Source: Heterocephalus glaber (lineage: Eukaryota; Chordata; Mammalia; Rodentia; Bathyergidae). From it: DNA of 64,000 nucleotides. The notes below the pieces were generated by a model. The model had not been told where the DNA came from. It ran no database searches and saw only the letters and a list, made by a program, of their open reading frames with translations. Location: positions 8,474,924-8,538,923 of the forward strand of contig NW_004624778.1 in assembly GCF_000247695.1 (NCBI RefSeq), in the 5' to 3' direction. Both the position numbers and the translations under genes were made by a program. Positions 35,001 through 47,195 of the stretch are shown here, one piece after another (the first letter of the stretch is position 1; each line of letters starts with the position of its first letter).

Positions 35001-35077
35001 TTAACTACACTCATGACCTCTACATATCAACCTTTAGCTCTGCTCCACTCATTACCCTTATCTGAGACTTAAAAATA
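32067..35077. other. Gene-free 3-kb stretch
   Basis: No exon, RNA gene or strong repeat recognised. Weak L2-like text lies at 32160-32205. The largest frames (124 codons minus, 32352-32726; 107 codons plus, 34749-35072) have no domain and are shadowed by frames on the other strand. Confidence 0.4.
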
Positions 35078-35128
35078 ATTGAACCCATTTTATAAAGGAC
35101 AAAGTGAGGCACAGAAATGCAAGTGATT
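35078..35128 (-). repeat. MIR fragment, antisense
   Basis: 'attgaacccattttataaaggacaaagtgaggcacagaaatg' matches 'cccattttacagatgaggaaactgaggcacagaga'. Confidence 0.55.
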
Positions 35129-35565
35129 CTCTGGCCTTCGGGGAGAGAAATTGCAGTGGAGCCAGTGTGTACCTCCAGTGTGTATCTGATATTGTGATTA
35201 AGGATTAATCCCTTCCTTGCCCAGTACATCAATGTCTCAGGCTGCTCACTGCCTATCTCATTGTTTTTCAGGAGAAAGGTAGTGAGTTGGAAACCCAGAC
35301 TCTGGGAGGTGGAGTTTATTATTGAACTCTGGGAAAGCAGTTTCCTCTTTTAGTGAGAAAGTATGGAGGGCCTATGCTGTGCACAGGGACTTTTCCAGGC
35401 AAATGAAGACAAGGTGATGTAGGAGTGGCCTGTTTCCTAATCAAGCTTGCAATTTGTGGCATAAAGCCAAACATGAAAACTACAATACTGTGTATTGTCA
35501 AACCTAAGATATCTAAGATGATTTCAGAGATGTTGGAAGTCGATACCACTTCTAAAGCCATCTCA

Positions 35566-35602
35566 CTGGGGGTTAGAGCTTCAGTATATGAACTTTGAGG
35601 AG
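35566..35602 (-). repeat. Short LTR (MLT1-like) end fragment
   Basis: 'tgggggttagagcttcagtatatgaactttgagg' resembles the terminal MLT1 antisense phrase 'gggggttaggacttcaacatatgaattttgggg'. Isolated piece. Confidence 0.45.
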
Positions 35603-36814
35603 ATGTAAACAGTTCTCAAAAATTGTGAACCAAATTAAATTCAGTTTGGCTTCTGGAACTTTAATCAATGGACAGATTGAGCAGTATTTTAGGGTTCAAG
35701 TATGACAGTCATCAGGTAGATGTTTGAAAGGACATGGACACCCAAGTTGGCTTTTAATCATGTCAAATCCTACTGGATCTCTGGGTTTCACATTCCAATT
35801 TCACTCCACTTTCACAGAGTTCCACTGTGAAAAAGAAGAGAAGAAATGATCCTTCCCCTCAGAAGGTTTCACTAGGGCATTGACAACTTAAAGTTATAAA
35901 CAATTTTTAAAAGCAAGAGTAGGTAAGACAGTCTGTATTATAAATGTGAGAAGGTAGGAGGTGTTCAGTGTGAGCTACTTGAGCAGGACCAGGCCTTCTA
36001 GGGCAAGTGGGAATTGTGCTGAACCTTGAAGGAGGTGGGGGCTGTGATTATGGTTGGGCTGATGGAAGGGAAAGGCATGAGCAAACATAACCACATGAGG
36101 GTGAGACAGGTATGGGGGGCCAGCAAGAGGTGTGGCCAACTGAGCAGGGTTATTAGCCTTTAGTTATCTCCTGTGGCATGTGGCAAACTGTTTTTTGTAT
36201 TATGTTTGGTAGGTTGGTTGTTTCAGGTGTAGTGAGTGCAGTGTGTAGACATGGGAAGGAGAGTAAACGGAAGAGGGTGGGAGAGCGGAGAGGGCCTTTC
36301 ACATTGGCACCGCCACTCTGCTCCCCACAGCCAGCCACTGGGAGTCTGTGCAGGGCAGGTCACACACTCACACTCTTCAGTTGTACGAGTTTACTACTCA
36401 CATAGTGGCAAGAATGAGAAGCTATGAGAGAAAGAGCAGAAAGCTGGAAGGAGGGAAAGTAAATGAGGGAGTCTTATTGGCATGGCGAGGGGCAAGGAGT
36501 TGATATTTGAATCAGTGCTTATTCTTTGCTTTACATACACCTTCCTCTTTTTCTACCACAGTTTTGCAATTAGCCATATATGACTTGGCTTGTAATTTTT
36601 ATTGCCATTTGTAGTTATTTTTGGATAGTATTGTTATTTGATGCATCACTCTTTTGGTTATTTTATGTATTTTAATTTGATTCATTTCTTCCCTAATGCC
36701 AGGTACATGAGGTAGGGACTGTGTTTCTTTGTATGTCAAAGTGTATGGATAACAGTTTTCTTTTTCTTAGTAAATGGTGAATACTGCTGACTTAAATGCA
36801 TTTGGTAAATAGAT
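35603..36814. other. Gene-free sequence
   Basis: No gene recognised. 36000-36150 reads like ancient repeat debris ('aaccttgaaggaggt..gaagggaaaggcatgagcaaac'). Two 60-75-codon plus-strand frames overlap at 36178-36427 in different frames. Confidence 0.4.
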
Positions 36815-37172
36815 GTATTAGTCCACTTAAGCTGCTGTAACAAAATACCGTAAGTAGGGTGGATTAAATGATAAACGTTCATTTCTCACAATTCTGAGAT
36901 CAGGGTGCTGGCAGATTGGCTCCCTGTGAAGGACTCTTTTCCTAATTAGCAGAGAGCCACCTTCTCCTCATGTTCTCACATGGTGGGGAGAGAGCATCAT
37001 CTCTCTCTCTTCCTTTTTTTGGAACACCACCAATGCCATCATGAGAGTTCCACCTCATGACCTCATCTAACACTATTCACTTCCCAAATGTTTCACCTCT
37101 AAATGTCATATTGGGGATTAGAGTTTTAGCATATAAACTTTGGGGGCACACAGTCCAGTCCATAGCAGCATG
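36815..37172 (-). mobile_element. LTR relic (MLT1/MST type), antisense
   Basis: 'gtattagtccacttaagctgctgtaacaaaatacc', 'cgttcatttctcacaattctgagatcagggtgctggcaga', 'tcatgttctcacatggtggggagagag', 'tcatgacctcatctaa', 'attggggattagagttttagcatataaactttgggggcacacagtccagtccatagca' give a nearly complete antisense MaLR LTR in the right order. Confidence 0.8.
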
Positions 37173-37980
37173 ATACAACTTCCAAATAAAGGAAAAAGAA
37201 AAAAATATATAGAAAACTATTTGTGTGTTTAATTTTGATTTATTCTATAGATCACCCTCTCAATTCAGCTAATTTACTAATTGTGTATAGGACACTACAG
37301 GACCCTAGCTCTTGAGTCCTTGGCCATTGGAATGTTAAGTTATGGTCAGTACTTGGGTAGTCACAGGGCTATCTCATCCATATTGAGAAGCCAGGGTAGA
37401 TGTCTCTAGATGGTAAGAGGCAAAGTGTGCATGTCATGGTTAGACACATAGGCAAGAAACAGGAATACTTCTGAGGAATGTGTCAATTCTTGGGGAATGA
37501 CCCAAACAAAGTGCTGGTGGGGAGAGATGGAGCAAGTTTCTGCCCTCCAGTAGTGGTGACTCTGGACTTGACAGATATCAGTTGCTATGTCTATGTCATG
37601 GAAAAAAATGAATGCTCTTGACACATTGTTCATATTTTATATATTGCCTAAGGGCCATGTGGATACCATGAGAATGCTGTGTCTCTGATAGGAAGCTTAA
37701 ACATATTTAACAAAAGCTCAACATTTACAAAGAAGGTTAAACAGAAAAAAGACAGAGGTAGAAGCATCACAGAGAGTTAAAGTTGACTAATCCGTGGGGC
37801 TTTAAATTTATGGTCCAAGACCACTGTGAATACCCAGATAGGCTCTCGTAACCTTTCGGAACTGGATGCAGAATTTGTGTGTCTGTGCATCTGAGCATTT
37901 CCAGGAGTAGCTATTCCTGACACTTTCTGTGACTTCCTTCAAATTTTCAAGATGGTCTGGGATGGAGAAAAATTAGGAAT
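37173..37980. other. Gene-free sequence
   Basis: AT-rich, no recognised feature. Minus-strand frame of 75 codons only. Confidence 0.4.
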
Positions 37981-38120
37981 TACTACTGCTTTCAATCCCA
38001 AATCTGTGGGTGGAGAAACCAAGGCTTAAAGAGAGCTAGTGGCTTTTTCAAGGCCTCCCAGAGCTGCAGCAACTATGCAGATATTTAGTTTACAGAATAG
38101 CATTCTCTCCACTATTACTT
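37981..38120 (-). repeat. MIR SINE, antisense
   Basis: 'caaatctgtgggtggagaaaccaaggcttaaagagagctagtggctttttcaaggcctcccagagctgcagcaac' parallels 'cattttacagatgaggaaactgaggcttagagaggttaagtgacttgcccaaggtcacacagct'. Confidence 0.6.
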
Positions 38121-38403
38121 TCTGACAGATCAAGAAGTCACCTTTGCTTGCAGATTATTTCTGAAATCCTACTAAGAAGGAGGAGCCACTAAAAAGAGAT
38201 TGGAGATTGATTTCCTGCCAAAGTCTCTAATCTACCTAGGCTGCTCTTGTATTGGGACCAATTTGAACCCACCACAGGCTAACCAAAGAAGAACAGGGAC
38301 TTTGTTCAATGAATGATATAATCTTAGAAGGATAATCTGGATATATTTATAAGGCAGATATGAAAATGGGCACTGAAGGTATTTGCCCTCAGTTGACATC
38401 CCA

Positions 38404-38426
38404 GGTGTGTGTGTGGGGGGGGGGGC
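38404..38426 (+). repeat. (GT)n/G-run
   Basis: GTGTGTGTG followed by 11 G. A C-rich counterpart (C5AC5AC4) lies 110 bp downstream at 38534-38549, so the two strands could pair. Confidence 0.7.
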
Positions 38427-38429
38427 AAG

Positions 38430-40484
38430 TATGGTTTGCCTACTGCTATAGTAATGGCTGTGCCTAGCCTTTGGTAGAGTTGTATATTAGAACCAGTGCC
38501 ACCTCCAAAATACTCAGAACACCTCATTGTTAACCCCCACCCCCACCCCACCATTATTTCATTCTCCCACATGGAAGAAAATCCCTCAAGTTCTTTCCAG
38601 AAGGGTATTGTTCTCCCTACCCTGTGACTGATGTGTTGGACTATCTATAAGCTAGATTGAAATGTCTTAGGTGAACATGTCATTAATTTTGTGTTGAAGG
38701 TGAGCGGTAGTGTCCTGAGTGGAAAAGAAGGTCAGGTGTCTAGGAAAAGAATAGCAGAACACTAAACATGCTAAACATGATGTGTATTAATTAGACCAGA
38801 AGCATAGGGCAAGGGAGGACTAGGTTTAAGTTAAGAAGTCTGGAACATTCAGATAGACAGGTCTCTTTATGTCTGTGTGCTTGACCTCTTAAAATAAGCA
38901 CCTCACACTCAGAGTAATGGACACAAGAACATGTCATTGTTTGGCCCCAGAAATGGAACTCCATCTCAAGAATTTATCTAGACCCAGCCACTCAGACCAA
39001 TGTGATTGTCGTCACTCTCTCCACCTCTTTGTTGCTCTTGTATCTCAACTTCACATGTTCATCCCTGCCCTTGGTGACCAACTCATCTTAGAATTTAAAT
39101 TCCTCTCTCAGCTATGATCCTGGAATTCACTACACACAAACTGGTAGAAAATAACTGGTAAAACGTACTCCATTTTTAGGCTGCTGATGATGGGAGACTT
39201 AATCAATAAGTTGATATAGATCTGCTGATCAATACTCTATTGTGGACTCATTCTTGAATTTCTTGAGCCCATCCTCCAAATGTCCCATGCTTGTAATGCA
39301 TGAAAAGTAAGAACTATTATCATGTTTATAGCACATGAGTCACTAAATCTTCAGTGTGCTTGTTTCATACTCTGAAAAATGAAGGGACTTGTGTGAGAAT
39401 AACTTTTATGAAAATATCCTTCAAAATGAAAAGTTGACAGGTGTTAGATTAAAAATGAGGACTGAGCAAAATTCAGAGATTAAACAAGAACTGCTTGGTT
39501 AAAAACAGTTATATAAGTTTCTTTGTAAGGCATCTTTCAGAACCTTCCACGCACTAATGAGTCTCATGAGTGTCCAAGCCTGAGAAGTAGCATGCTGTGC
39601 TCCCCAGACTTTATGTGATTAGGGAACACTTTGAGTTAAGTGAAATATTCCACAGTACTCCCTTTGAGAAGAGCTGAACTAGTTGGTTTCGGGCAGAAAC
39701 TTTGGGGATCTCTGTACTGCCAAGTGCAGTCTTCATTCAGAGTGCCTGGGGACTGGCTGTGAAGGACAGGTTTCTGCCCAGCCATCAGCCAGGCTGCAGT
39801 CACCACTAGGAGAGCTTGTCCTTCTGCTGTGGCTGTCACCAGGTGGAGGGCACCTTCTGACCACGCCTGACATTGAAGAATGAGAGCAATTCCCTGAAAA
39901 CGTCTCTCCCAGTGCCCCTCCCCTTCACTCTCCTTCCCTCCTGCGCAACATTCAGGGCCTCTGCCTAGCAAAGCTCATTAACCTCTTTAATGATACAGTA
40001 TTCTTTTTCCATATAAACCCTTGTCCTGAAGATTTGCCATTCTGCATGCTTCCCAGGAGGAGGGCATTTACTCCTGGGCTGATCCGTGAGTTGGATCTTG
40101 TCCCATCATGTGGAGTGCATGACTGGCACTCTGTGTCCGGTGGAGAAGTGCCAGCTAGGGCTCTGGTGGACAGTTGTGTGGGGGTCTTGAATTGTCAGAA
40201 TGACTTCACTTATTCACAGATGCTACATTTTGGTGCTCACAGATTGTTTCAGTGGTCTAAAGTCATTTCCCAAAATGCATATTTGGCATTTTAAACTCTT
40301 CTTAGAGGAGAATAGGATATATCATTCAGTTCACCCATCTGACTTCTGAGCCATCAAAGATCTGATTCATTTGTTAGGACAACTTCCTTTAATGTTTTAG
40401 AGGGTTGGTTGGTGAAAAGAGTTTGTGCTTCTTTCTGAAATCTCTCCGAGGACCCTGTTCCCTCTGCCTTGGGCCTGGCTTTAC
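38430..40484. other. Gene-free 2-kb stretch
   Basis: No exon recognised. The longest frame (39636-39971, minus, 111 codons) has no domain and overlaps plus-strand frames. Confidence 0.4.
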
Positions 40485-40610
40485 GGCTCCAGTTGGGCTG
40501 TCATCTCAGTTCTGCCATTTACTAACAAGGTGGGTTACATTGGGCCAGTCACTCAGTCTCTAGTCCCTTCTGTCAATGATTTAATGATCTGAATGAAATA
40601 CTCTTAAGCT
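40485..40610 (+). repeat. MIR SINE
   Basis: 'cagttgggctgtcatctcagttctgccatttactaacaaggtgggttacattgggccagtcactcagtctctag' matches sense MIR ('..tctgccacttactagctgtgtgaccttgggcaagtcac'). Confidence 0.75.
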
Positions 40611-40752
40611 TCATCAGTGGTTTCCCACTTACCTGCAGTGAACAATACAGCTGTATCCACGCTGGGACACATTCAGCTCGTGGTGTCGCAGAGCCTGTCT
40701 CACTGCTGATGCTAATTCTCTAGAAATGATCTGTCTACCAGCTAGCCACAGG

Positions 40753-40753
<1 letters not shown>

Positions 40754-40787
<34 letters not shown>

Positions 40788-40801
40788 ACACACTCACACA
40801 C
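40754..40801 (+). repeat. (CA)n microsatellite
   Basis: About 24 CA units with two single-base interruptions. Likely polymorphic. Confidence 0.92.
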
Positions 40802-40887
40802 GGGTTTGCATGAACTTACATACTCCATATCCCCTGCACTGAATCACATTGCATTATTAATGAGATTTTAATAGCATTATGTTAATA

Positions 40888-41095
40888 ATAATGGCTAACA
40901 TTTATTCAGCACCTTCTGTATGCCTCCCTCTTCACTATCTGCTTCATCTGTAATATCTTAATCTTCCCAGCAACTGTGAAGGAAGTAGTTAACAGGTGAA
41001 GAAGGGGAGACTTACCAGGTGTTAAGCAACTTGTCTGAGGTCATGCTCCTAGGACTTAAACCCTGATTCCAGATCCCAGGCTCTTAAGCACTCTG
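40888..41095 (-). repeat. MIR SINE, antisense
   Basis: 'ataatggctaacatttattcagcaccttctgtatgcc...aatatcttaatcttcccagcaactgtgaaggaagtagt..gaagaaggggagac..aagcaacttgtctgaggtcatgctcc..ggacttaaaccctgattcc' is near full-length antisense MIR. An ID element has inserted directly beside it. Confidence 0.8.
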
Positions 41096-41113
41096 GTAGA
41101 AAGTATAGGAAAG

Positions 41114-41208
41114 CTGGCCGAGGATTTAGCTCAGTGGTTTCAACGCCTGCTACGCAAGCGCAAGGACCAGAGTTCGATCCCCAGTACCAAAAAAAAAAAA
41201 AAAAAAAA
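41114..41208 (+). repeat. ID-type SINE
   Basis: Well preserved: 'GAGGATTTAGCTCAGTGG' (A box), 'GCCTGCTACGCAAGCGCAAGG', 'GAGTTCGATCCCCAGTACC' (perfect-looking B box GTTCGATCC), then an A tail of about 20. TSD AGAAAGTATAGGAAAG (41098-41113) and AGAAAGTACAGGAAAG (41209-41224), one mismatch. It could still support pol III transcription in principle; that is inference. Confidence 0.95.
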
Positions 41209-41224
41209 AGAAAGTACAGGAAAG

Positions 41225-42814
41225 AAATTTACAAATTCTACAGTGCTTTGTAGATCTGGTGCTATTACAGTTGCTGCTAAGCTTCTCACAATTCAAAGTG
41301 TGCCACAGGGTAAGGAGAAGAATCAAAGTCCTGAGGAATCCCAAGAGCATCCTTCCTATTTATTGGGGAAGTGCGTTGTGACCAACTCATATTTGGTTGA
41401 ATATGTGCCTGCTCAAAATGTTTCAGAGGCTTCTAAGTGTGAGGAGACTGAAGGTGTAGCATGACTATGAAGAGAGAAAGAGCTGGGAAATTCCAACTCC
41501 CAATCTCCTCCCATTAACACCCACTTAAACCCCTGTCTTATTTGGACTCTGCGCTAGAGACAGGGTACAAAGACTTTTGAAGATCATGTCAGGACACCAA
41601 AAAGCTTAGAGACTGAGAGGACATACTCCTAAGCTTTAGCAAAGTTAAGGAAATGATCAAACAAATCAGTTCTCAGATTATTCCCTTCACTAACTGGTGC
41701 TGTTTGGGGGATAAGTTAACTGTAGCTGAGAATATATCTAAATCCTAAATTCCAAAAGTCACAGGGCCAATGGAGATTTTAAAAAAGATTTTGCTGCATA
41801 TTTAGTACATTGCATTGGTGAACCATTGCCCATCCTTGAAAATCTATCCTTTCTGACTGACTCTGTCTCCTTTCTTACTTGGCTTTCTTACTTACTTCTT
41901 TCTCTTTTCTTACTTGACTGCTAGGCAACTATGGACCTGCACTTCCACCTATGTTTTTCGCATTAGAAAATGCAGACTTAAGTGAAACAACTGAAAAGGC
42001 TCCCTGTGGTCCCAGGGATGCCTTCAGGGACCACCACAGATGCTGTATTTGTGTGAACCTGGCTTGCAGTAACTACTTTCTCTATAGAAAAATCTAAACT
42101 CTGGCCTATTCAAATTGGCAAATATCATTGTTCTTCCAGTAGTCCATAACTGATGAGTTAGGTCCTTCTGTGTCATGAAAAGGGGACCGACCACATGTAT
42201 TTCATATGTCAAAATGAGCTGGCATTGGGGTCGGGGCAGTGGGGCTGTGCCCAGGGCATGGAGGTGCCAGCTGCTCGATTTCATCTCCGAAAGCATCGTG
42301 CACTATCCCTGTCTCACATCAGGAGGTATATTTTCAATCTGCAAACCTTTATGGCTCTGTAGTTGCCCCCAAGAAATGTCGTCTACAAAGCTTTACTGTG
42401 TGTGGGATACACTGGACAGGTAAAACATAATCCCTCACTGAAACCTTAAATTATCCAAACTGAAAGAACTTTCCGGGTCTAACTGGCCTTTCTCACTGAG
42501 GTGGTTTGTTTTCATTTGCTTCATTTTTCCTCTTTTGGCCTTTGAGCTGACTCTTGTCAGTTTCATTCCTATTTAAAGTTAGTTTCACCTTTCAGTTCCC
42601 TCGGCCTTATAGAGTTTCAGTTCCCCATGTGGTGTGTGGGGTGAGGTGTGGAAGGGAGGTTTGTAATTAAGTCTAAAATAAGATTTCCCTGAACTATAGC
42701 AAAAATATTGGACAATGAAAGAAAGGCAATGAAGAATGAATCTAGATCTTACAACATTATCAAATCATTTATTGGAATCCTTTAAGTCTTGCATTCTTTA
42801 AGCTATTACACTAG
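41225..42814. other. Gene-free sequence
   Basis: No exon recognised in about 1.6 kb. Frames around 42024-42430 overlap on both strands without a domain. Confidence 0.4.
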
Positions 42815-43005
42815 ACTGTGGCTCTCTAATCTGGCTACAGATTACAATCACTAGAGAAATTTTGTGAACAACAACAAAAATACCAAAAAAAACTTATGTA
42901 AGATTCTTATCCCATCTCAATTAAACCAGACAACTGAGAAGGGTGCCTCAGGGCCTGGTACTCTGCTCCAGGTGTGGTAATCTGTCTATGTTACCAGGGT
43001 GGTAA
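42815..43005 (+). mobile_element. MER5-like hAT (Charlie) relic
   Basis: 'ctagactgtggctctctaatctggctacagattacaatcactagagaaatttt', 'atcccatctcaattaaaccagacaactga', 'cctggtactctgctccagg' parallel MER5A ('gtggttctcaatctggctgcacattagaatcacctgggaa...gattctgattcaattggtctgg'). A non-autonomous DNA transposon remnant. An AACAACAAC stretch interrupts it. Confidence 0.5.
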
Positions 43006-43521
43006 TAGCTGGCCTACAGACTGGCTGTGGGCCTGGCATCCTTTTCAGCTGAACATTGAAAGGAATTGTTGTCATGGTGGTGGCCCTGATTAGAGCAGCA
43101 ATAACAACAGTAGAGCAATGTGAATCCATGACCTTGGAGGATAATTATATTTTCTGTGGATCCCCATCTTTTTTCTTGGTAAACATTTGGTGGTTCTCAT
43201 TGTAAAGGTGACATCTAGGATATTTTCAGCTTGAACTTCCCACTATTGCTCATCAAGATAGAAGGAAACTACTCTCCTCAAGCCTCAGATAGCTCTCCTT
43301 AGATGGGGAACAGGGGGAACTGTGAGTGTATCGCAGAGACCTGAAAAGTGTCCTTGCTCAAACATGGTCAACCTAACCTTTAAAATGTCACTCAGGGCCC
43401 AGCTCTGCTTGATAAATTGAAATCTCTATGTAACTATGGCCAGCACAAACCAAATTCAACATCTCAGTCCACTGATCTAATTTTTAATTTCTAAGAAAGG
43501 CTTTCAATCCCAACGTTTTTC
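43006..43521. other. Gene-free sequence
   Basis: Nothing recognised. Confidence 0.4.
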
Positions 43522-43536
43522 ATTGTCTTTAAGTTT

Positions 43537-43653
43537 GTTTATTTATTTATTTATTTTTTTAAATTTTTTAATTTTTTTGGTACCAGGGCTCGAACTCTGG
43601 TCATTGTGCTTACGGGGCAGATGGCGGCACCACTGAGCTAGAGCCCCGGCCTT
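43537..43653 (-). repeat. ID-type SINE with long AT-patterned tail
   Basis: On the minus strand the body reads GGCCGGGGCTCTAGCTCAGTGG..GCCGCCATCTGCC.. and the B box GAGTTCGAGCC, and the tail is A-rich with TAAA units (plus-strand TTTA repeats at 43537-43580). Perfect 15-bp TSD ATTGTCTTTAAGTTT (43522-43536 and 43654-43668). Confidence 0.95.
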
Positions 43654-43668
43654 ATTGTCTTTAAGTTT

Positions 43669-44109
43669 AAATGCTTGTTCAGAACCATTGCAGTTTATAC
43701 ACCTCCTCTTTCCTTTCCTTTTATCTCTTCTCTGGATCTTGCCAACCCAAACATCACAGAACCACAGAATTTAATGTAAATTTCAAATGTTCTTTGGGAC
43801 AACAATGTATTTTTCAGTATTTCAAAATCAATAAACCTGGACTTTGTGGTTGTTGTTGTTTGTTTGTTCTTAGGGGGATGCAGAGCTAGGGGGGAGTGTA
43901 TAAAATGTTTTGTAATACAAAATACATTTCAATAACATTGTATGCTGGTTTCCACCATGCCATTTTCAGTTAGAGAAATAAAGGAGTCTCAAATACGATT
44001 CCAAGTATGTTTATGGTATCAAACACATTTACATCCTTTGCAAATGGCTGAGAAATTTGATATAATAATATCCATTGTGCAAGAGATCTTTTCATATTGA
44101 AGCAAAGTA
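43669..44109. other. Gene-free sequence
   Basis: Nothing recognised apart from a short GTT/TTTG run near 43850-43870. Confidence 0.4.
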
Positions 44110-44345
44110 TGAAAATGGCCATAACATTTGTGAGCGTCTACTTTTTCCAGGAATTGACGTAGATGATTTACGTGGACTCCACTCTAATCCTCACCACAAA
44201 GTCGACTGTATTATTTTATTTTACTTATAAATAAAGCTAAACAAAACTGAAGTTTGGCAAGATTTTAAAACTTGCCCAAAGTCACACAAGAAAACAGCAG
44301 AGCTGGGAATCAATCCAATCAGTCTGATCGTAGCTTTCTTCCAAG
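44110..44345 (-). repeat. MIR SINE, antisense
   Basis: 'aacatttgtgagcgtctac...ccactctaatcctcaccacaaagtcgactgtattatt...taaaacttgcccaaagtcacacaagaaaacagcagagctgggaatcaatcc' follows the MIR antisense consensus from end to end. Confidence 0.8.
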
Positions 44346-45769
44346 CACCTCCCTAATTCTGAAGAATTCACTGGCCCCAGTCAAAGGAACAAGTTCTTGA
44401 AGGAGGGCATCAGTGTGTTGTAGTGCTCTTATTAGGTCTATGCTCTGTTGGGCCAAGATGTTTCCTAAGATGATTGGTCATGTTTTTGCTAGAGACCTAT
44501 GCCATGTATGTACTGCCTTTGAATAGAGCTTTGGTAATCATTATTGTATGTGATCTTCATGATAACCATATTTAGTAGTCAGAGCCATTGCTTTTTCCTC
44601 TTTTTGCCCTGGTGAGCAGAAATCAAAGCAATGAGAAATCTATTGCCCTGTTCATATTTATAAAAATTTTAAGTACCAGAGCCAGGCCTTGGGCTCATGC
44701 TTTCTGACTCTTGGTCCAGTGGTCTTTCCCTTGCAGTGAATAAATGTTAGCTCTTTGTGTGTGTCTGGGCCTCATTTTTGCACCCTGGCTGACCCAGGCC
44801 AGCAGAGGCGCAGAGGTGCCTAAATTAGAACTATTAGGTAATAAGCTGGGCTGGCTGGCTAGACTGGTCTTTCTAGTTTTACCTCTCATTGTAGACAATC
44901 CATGGTTCCTTCTATCAAGCTTCTAAAGCTTTTTTTTGGGTCCTGAGTCAGGCTCTACTTACTTCTTTTCTCACTCTTGGCAGGCTCTTCTCTCCTGTCT
45001 CCACTACTCTAGCCAGATCCTTGCAGTTTTCTCTCTGGGCTAGCTCAGGATCCACTTCCTCAGTACCTTTCCCTTGACAGCAGTCAGTTCTTAGTATCTC
45101 CCCAGGCAGAGTTTCTATGGTGTTGCTATCCGAACAGTAGAACTTATTAAGAACGTAGCACATATAAGTTTGCATTTTGTTCAGGTCTTCAGGTATATAT
45201 AAAACTAGGGATATTTGTGTATTCATTTCTGTGTGCCAGCTATGGAGAGGAAGATGGGGGTGGGGTGCTTAGCATGGTTTCAACCACAAGCAGGTCATAA
45301 GAGTGGGTCCGTTTGCTTTTCTCTGGCTTACCAAAGTAGTATTTTCCAGATCACAGGACATAGTGTGATATGGAAAGGAATGAAGTGTGCAGGAATGGAT
45401 CAGGAGTTTCCCACTGAGGCTGGGAATGTGGGAGTAGTGCCCAGAGAAGGCAAGGGAGTGCAAACCTTTTTCTGGGGTGACTGAGCCAAGTCCTTCAAAG
45501 CCTATTTAACAACTGTGTCACCATCAGTGATTATCACTGTCCTATAACCACTTCTAGAGTGGATCTGGGGTTAGATTTAAAGGTCCCAAACTGAACTCAA
45601 ATATTGACTTGCTTTTAGCTCTTAAGCCCCATCACTGTTATGAGTCATTCATTCATCCTCTAGTCACTGAGCAAGGCCCAGTGTCAAATTATACAAAGGA
45701 TAGAGGGGTGGTGAAGATGCAGTATTTGCCATGGAAGAAATGTTCAGTTAGTAGGATGCAAACAGTTAT
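44346..45769. other. Gene-free sequence
   Basis: No exon recognised. Opposite-strand chance frames overlap at 44695-44926, 44948-45226 and 45215-45484. Confidence 0.4.
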
Positions 45770-45813
45770 ACACATGCGCACACGCACGCGCACACACACA
45801 CACACACACACGT
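45770..45813 (+). repeat. (CA)n microsatellite with CGCA interruptions
   Basis: CA run whose 5' part contains CGCA units (CACGCACGCGCA), giving four CpG inside a dinucleotide repeat, a local Z-DNA-prone sequence. Confidence 0.9.
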
Positions 45814-46424
45814 ATTAAGTTATGCATGAGCAGCAGAAAGAGTAGGAATTTCACAGAAATCTTCACTGAATTTAACAGGGCCTCAAAAGTGTCTTAAATA
45901 GCCAGAGGTAGAGAGAAATCCTGCCAGTTTATTAAGGAATTGTTCCAAATGTTGAGGGAATATGAGGAACTACATGGCTTAAAGTAAATGAGATAGTTGG
46001 CAATTGAGGATATTGAATGCCAAGTCATAGAAGTCAAACTTGCATGGGAAGAGGACATACATGAATGGGACAGAAAAATGTGGCATAATACTAAAGAAAA
46101 TATCTAGGTGAGTGTCACAGTGTCTTCATTTTAAAGTGGAAAGAGGTACCGTAATTGCTCACCTCTAGTCCTTCTGGCATGTGTGAGGAATTGGGAGGTG
46201 ATGGCATCAAAATGTCTGTATCGCTTAGGGGAAAGAAAACATCACCAGCAAGACCTGAGTCTGAGGTTGGTGGCTGCAGTATGGACTTATGTGTCTCCTG
46301 TGAACAGTTTGGAAACATGGCCTTGGTCATTTAAAGCAGTGCAACTGTTTCTCCAGTATTTCTGATACCTACTGGAAGCCAGAATTTGAACAGTCTTTAG
46401 AGAGAGAGTTCTAACCTGATGATA
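45814..46424. other. Gene-free sequence
   Basis: Possible decayed ancient repeat at 45870-46080 (GA-rich text), not assigned. No exon. Confidence 0.35.
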
Positions 46425-47195
46425 ATATTGAATACTATCTGAACTCTTAGCTGCATTTGACACATTGATCCCACTCCACTCCTTGAAACACTCTTCCCTT
46501 GGCTTCTGGGACACCACTCTCTGTATTCTCCTCCCAGTCAGTGGTGGCTCTTTTTCTGAATCTGCATCCTGGACCTGTCAGCTGAACTCAAAACTCATAT
46601 CCATTCCATTTTCCACTTGGATGCTAGAGTGATCATTTAAAGTTCAGTCAAATTAAGGTGCTCCTCTGCCGTAGACCTCCACCAGTGCTCCTCATGTCAT
46701 TCTGTACAAAAGTCAGCTCTTTGCTATGAACTGTAGAATCTTAAGTGAGCTCACTCCTGTTGCTTGTCTGGCCTCCTGTCACTCTGGTCTACCTTACAGA
46801 ATAATCTAAGCAACAAACTGCTTTAGATACTTGGGATATGGTGTTTCTTTTGCCTTGGGAGGCTTTCCCCAAGATATCTACCATGCTTGCCTTTGACCTC
46901 TCTACTTGAGGATCAGTTATCCATGATATCCTCTTGACTACTTTCTATAAAATAGCAAATACCACCCTTTCTGGCTGTCTCTATTCTTCTTAACCTGTCT
47001 CATTTTTATAGCTAGCATTTATCTCCAAATGATATTCTATACATTTTGATTGCTCTTTTGTTTGTTATCTGGTGCTCTGTGCTAGAGTAAAAGCACTTTG
47101 AGGGCAAGGACTCTGTTCTGCTCACGATGTCTTTGAAGCCAGAACACAGTGCTTGGCGCATAGTGGATGCTCAATAAATACGTGTAAAATGATTT
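46425..47195 (+). mobile_element. LINE-2 (L2), end of ORF2 and 3' UTR
   Basis: Best preserved LINE here. 'gctgcatttgacacattgatc', 'ctccttgaaacactcttcccttggcttctgggacacc' and 'ctcccagtcagtggtggctc' correspond to the 3' end of L2 ORF2. They are followed by UTR text and the hallmark 3' end 'aaaagcactttgagggcaaggactctgttctgctc', 'cagaacacagtgcttggcgcatagtggatgctcaataaatacgtg'. The reading frame is broken. An old inactive non-LTR retrotransposon fragment, 5'-truncated. Confidence 0.88.

Noticed and set aside
38404..38549. G11 run and C5AC5AC4 run as a paired structural element
   Set aside because: Both are simple-sequence runs; pairing is possible but there is no further support.
39836..39852. 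CACCAGGTGGAGG as a CTCF site
   Set aside because: Two mismatches at important core positions.
41114..41208. tRNA-Ala-like sequence as a functional tRNA gene
   Set aside because: It has A and B boxes but a poly-A tail, TSDs and no tRNA acceptor pairing; it is an ID SINE, as are its sister copies.
44799..44811. CCAGCAGAGGCGC as a CTCF site
   Set aside because: One G short of the required spacing (AGAGGGCGC), so probably not bound.
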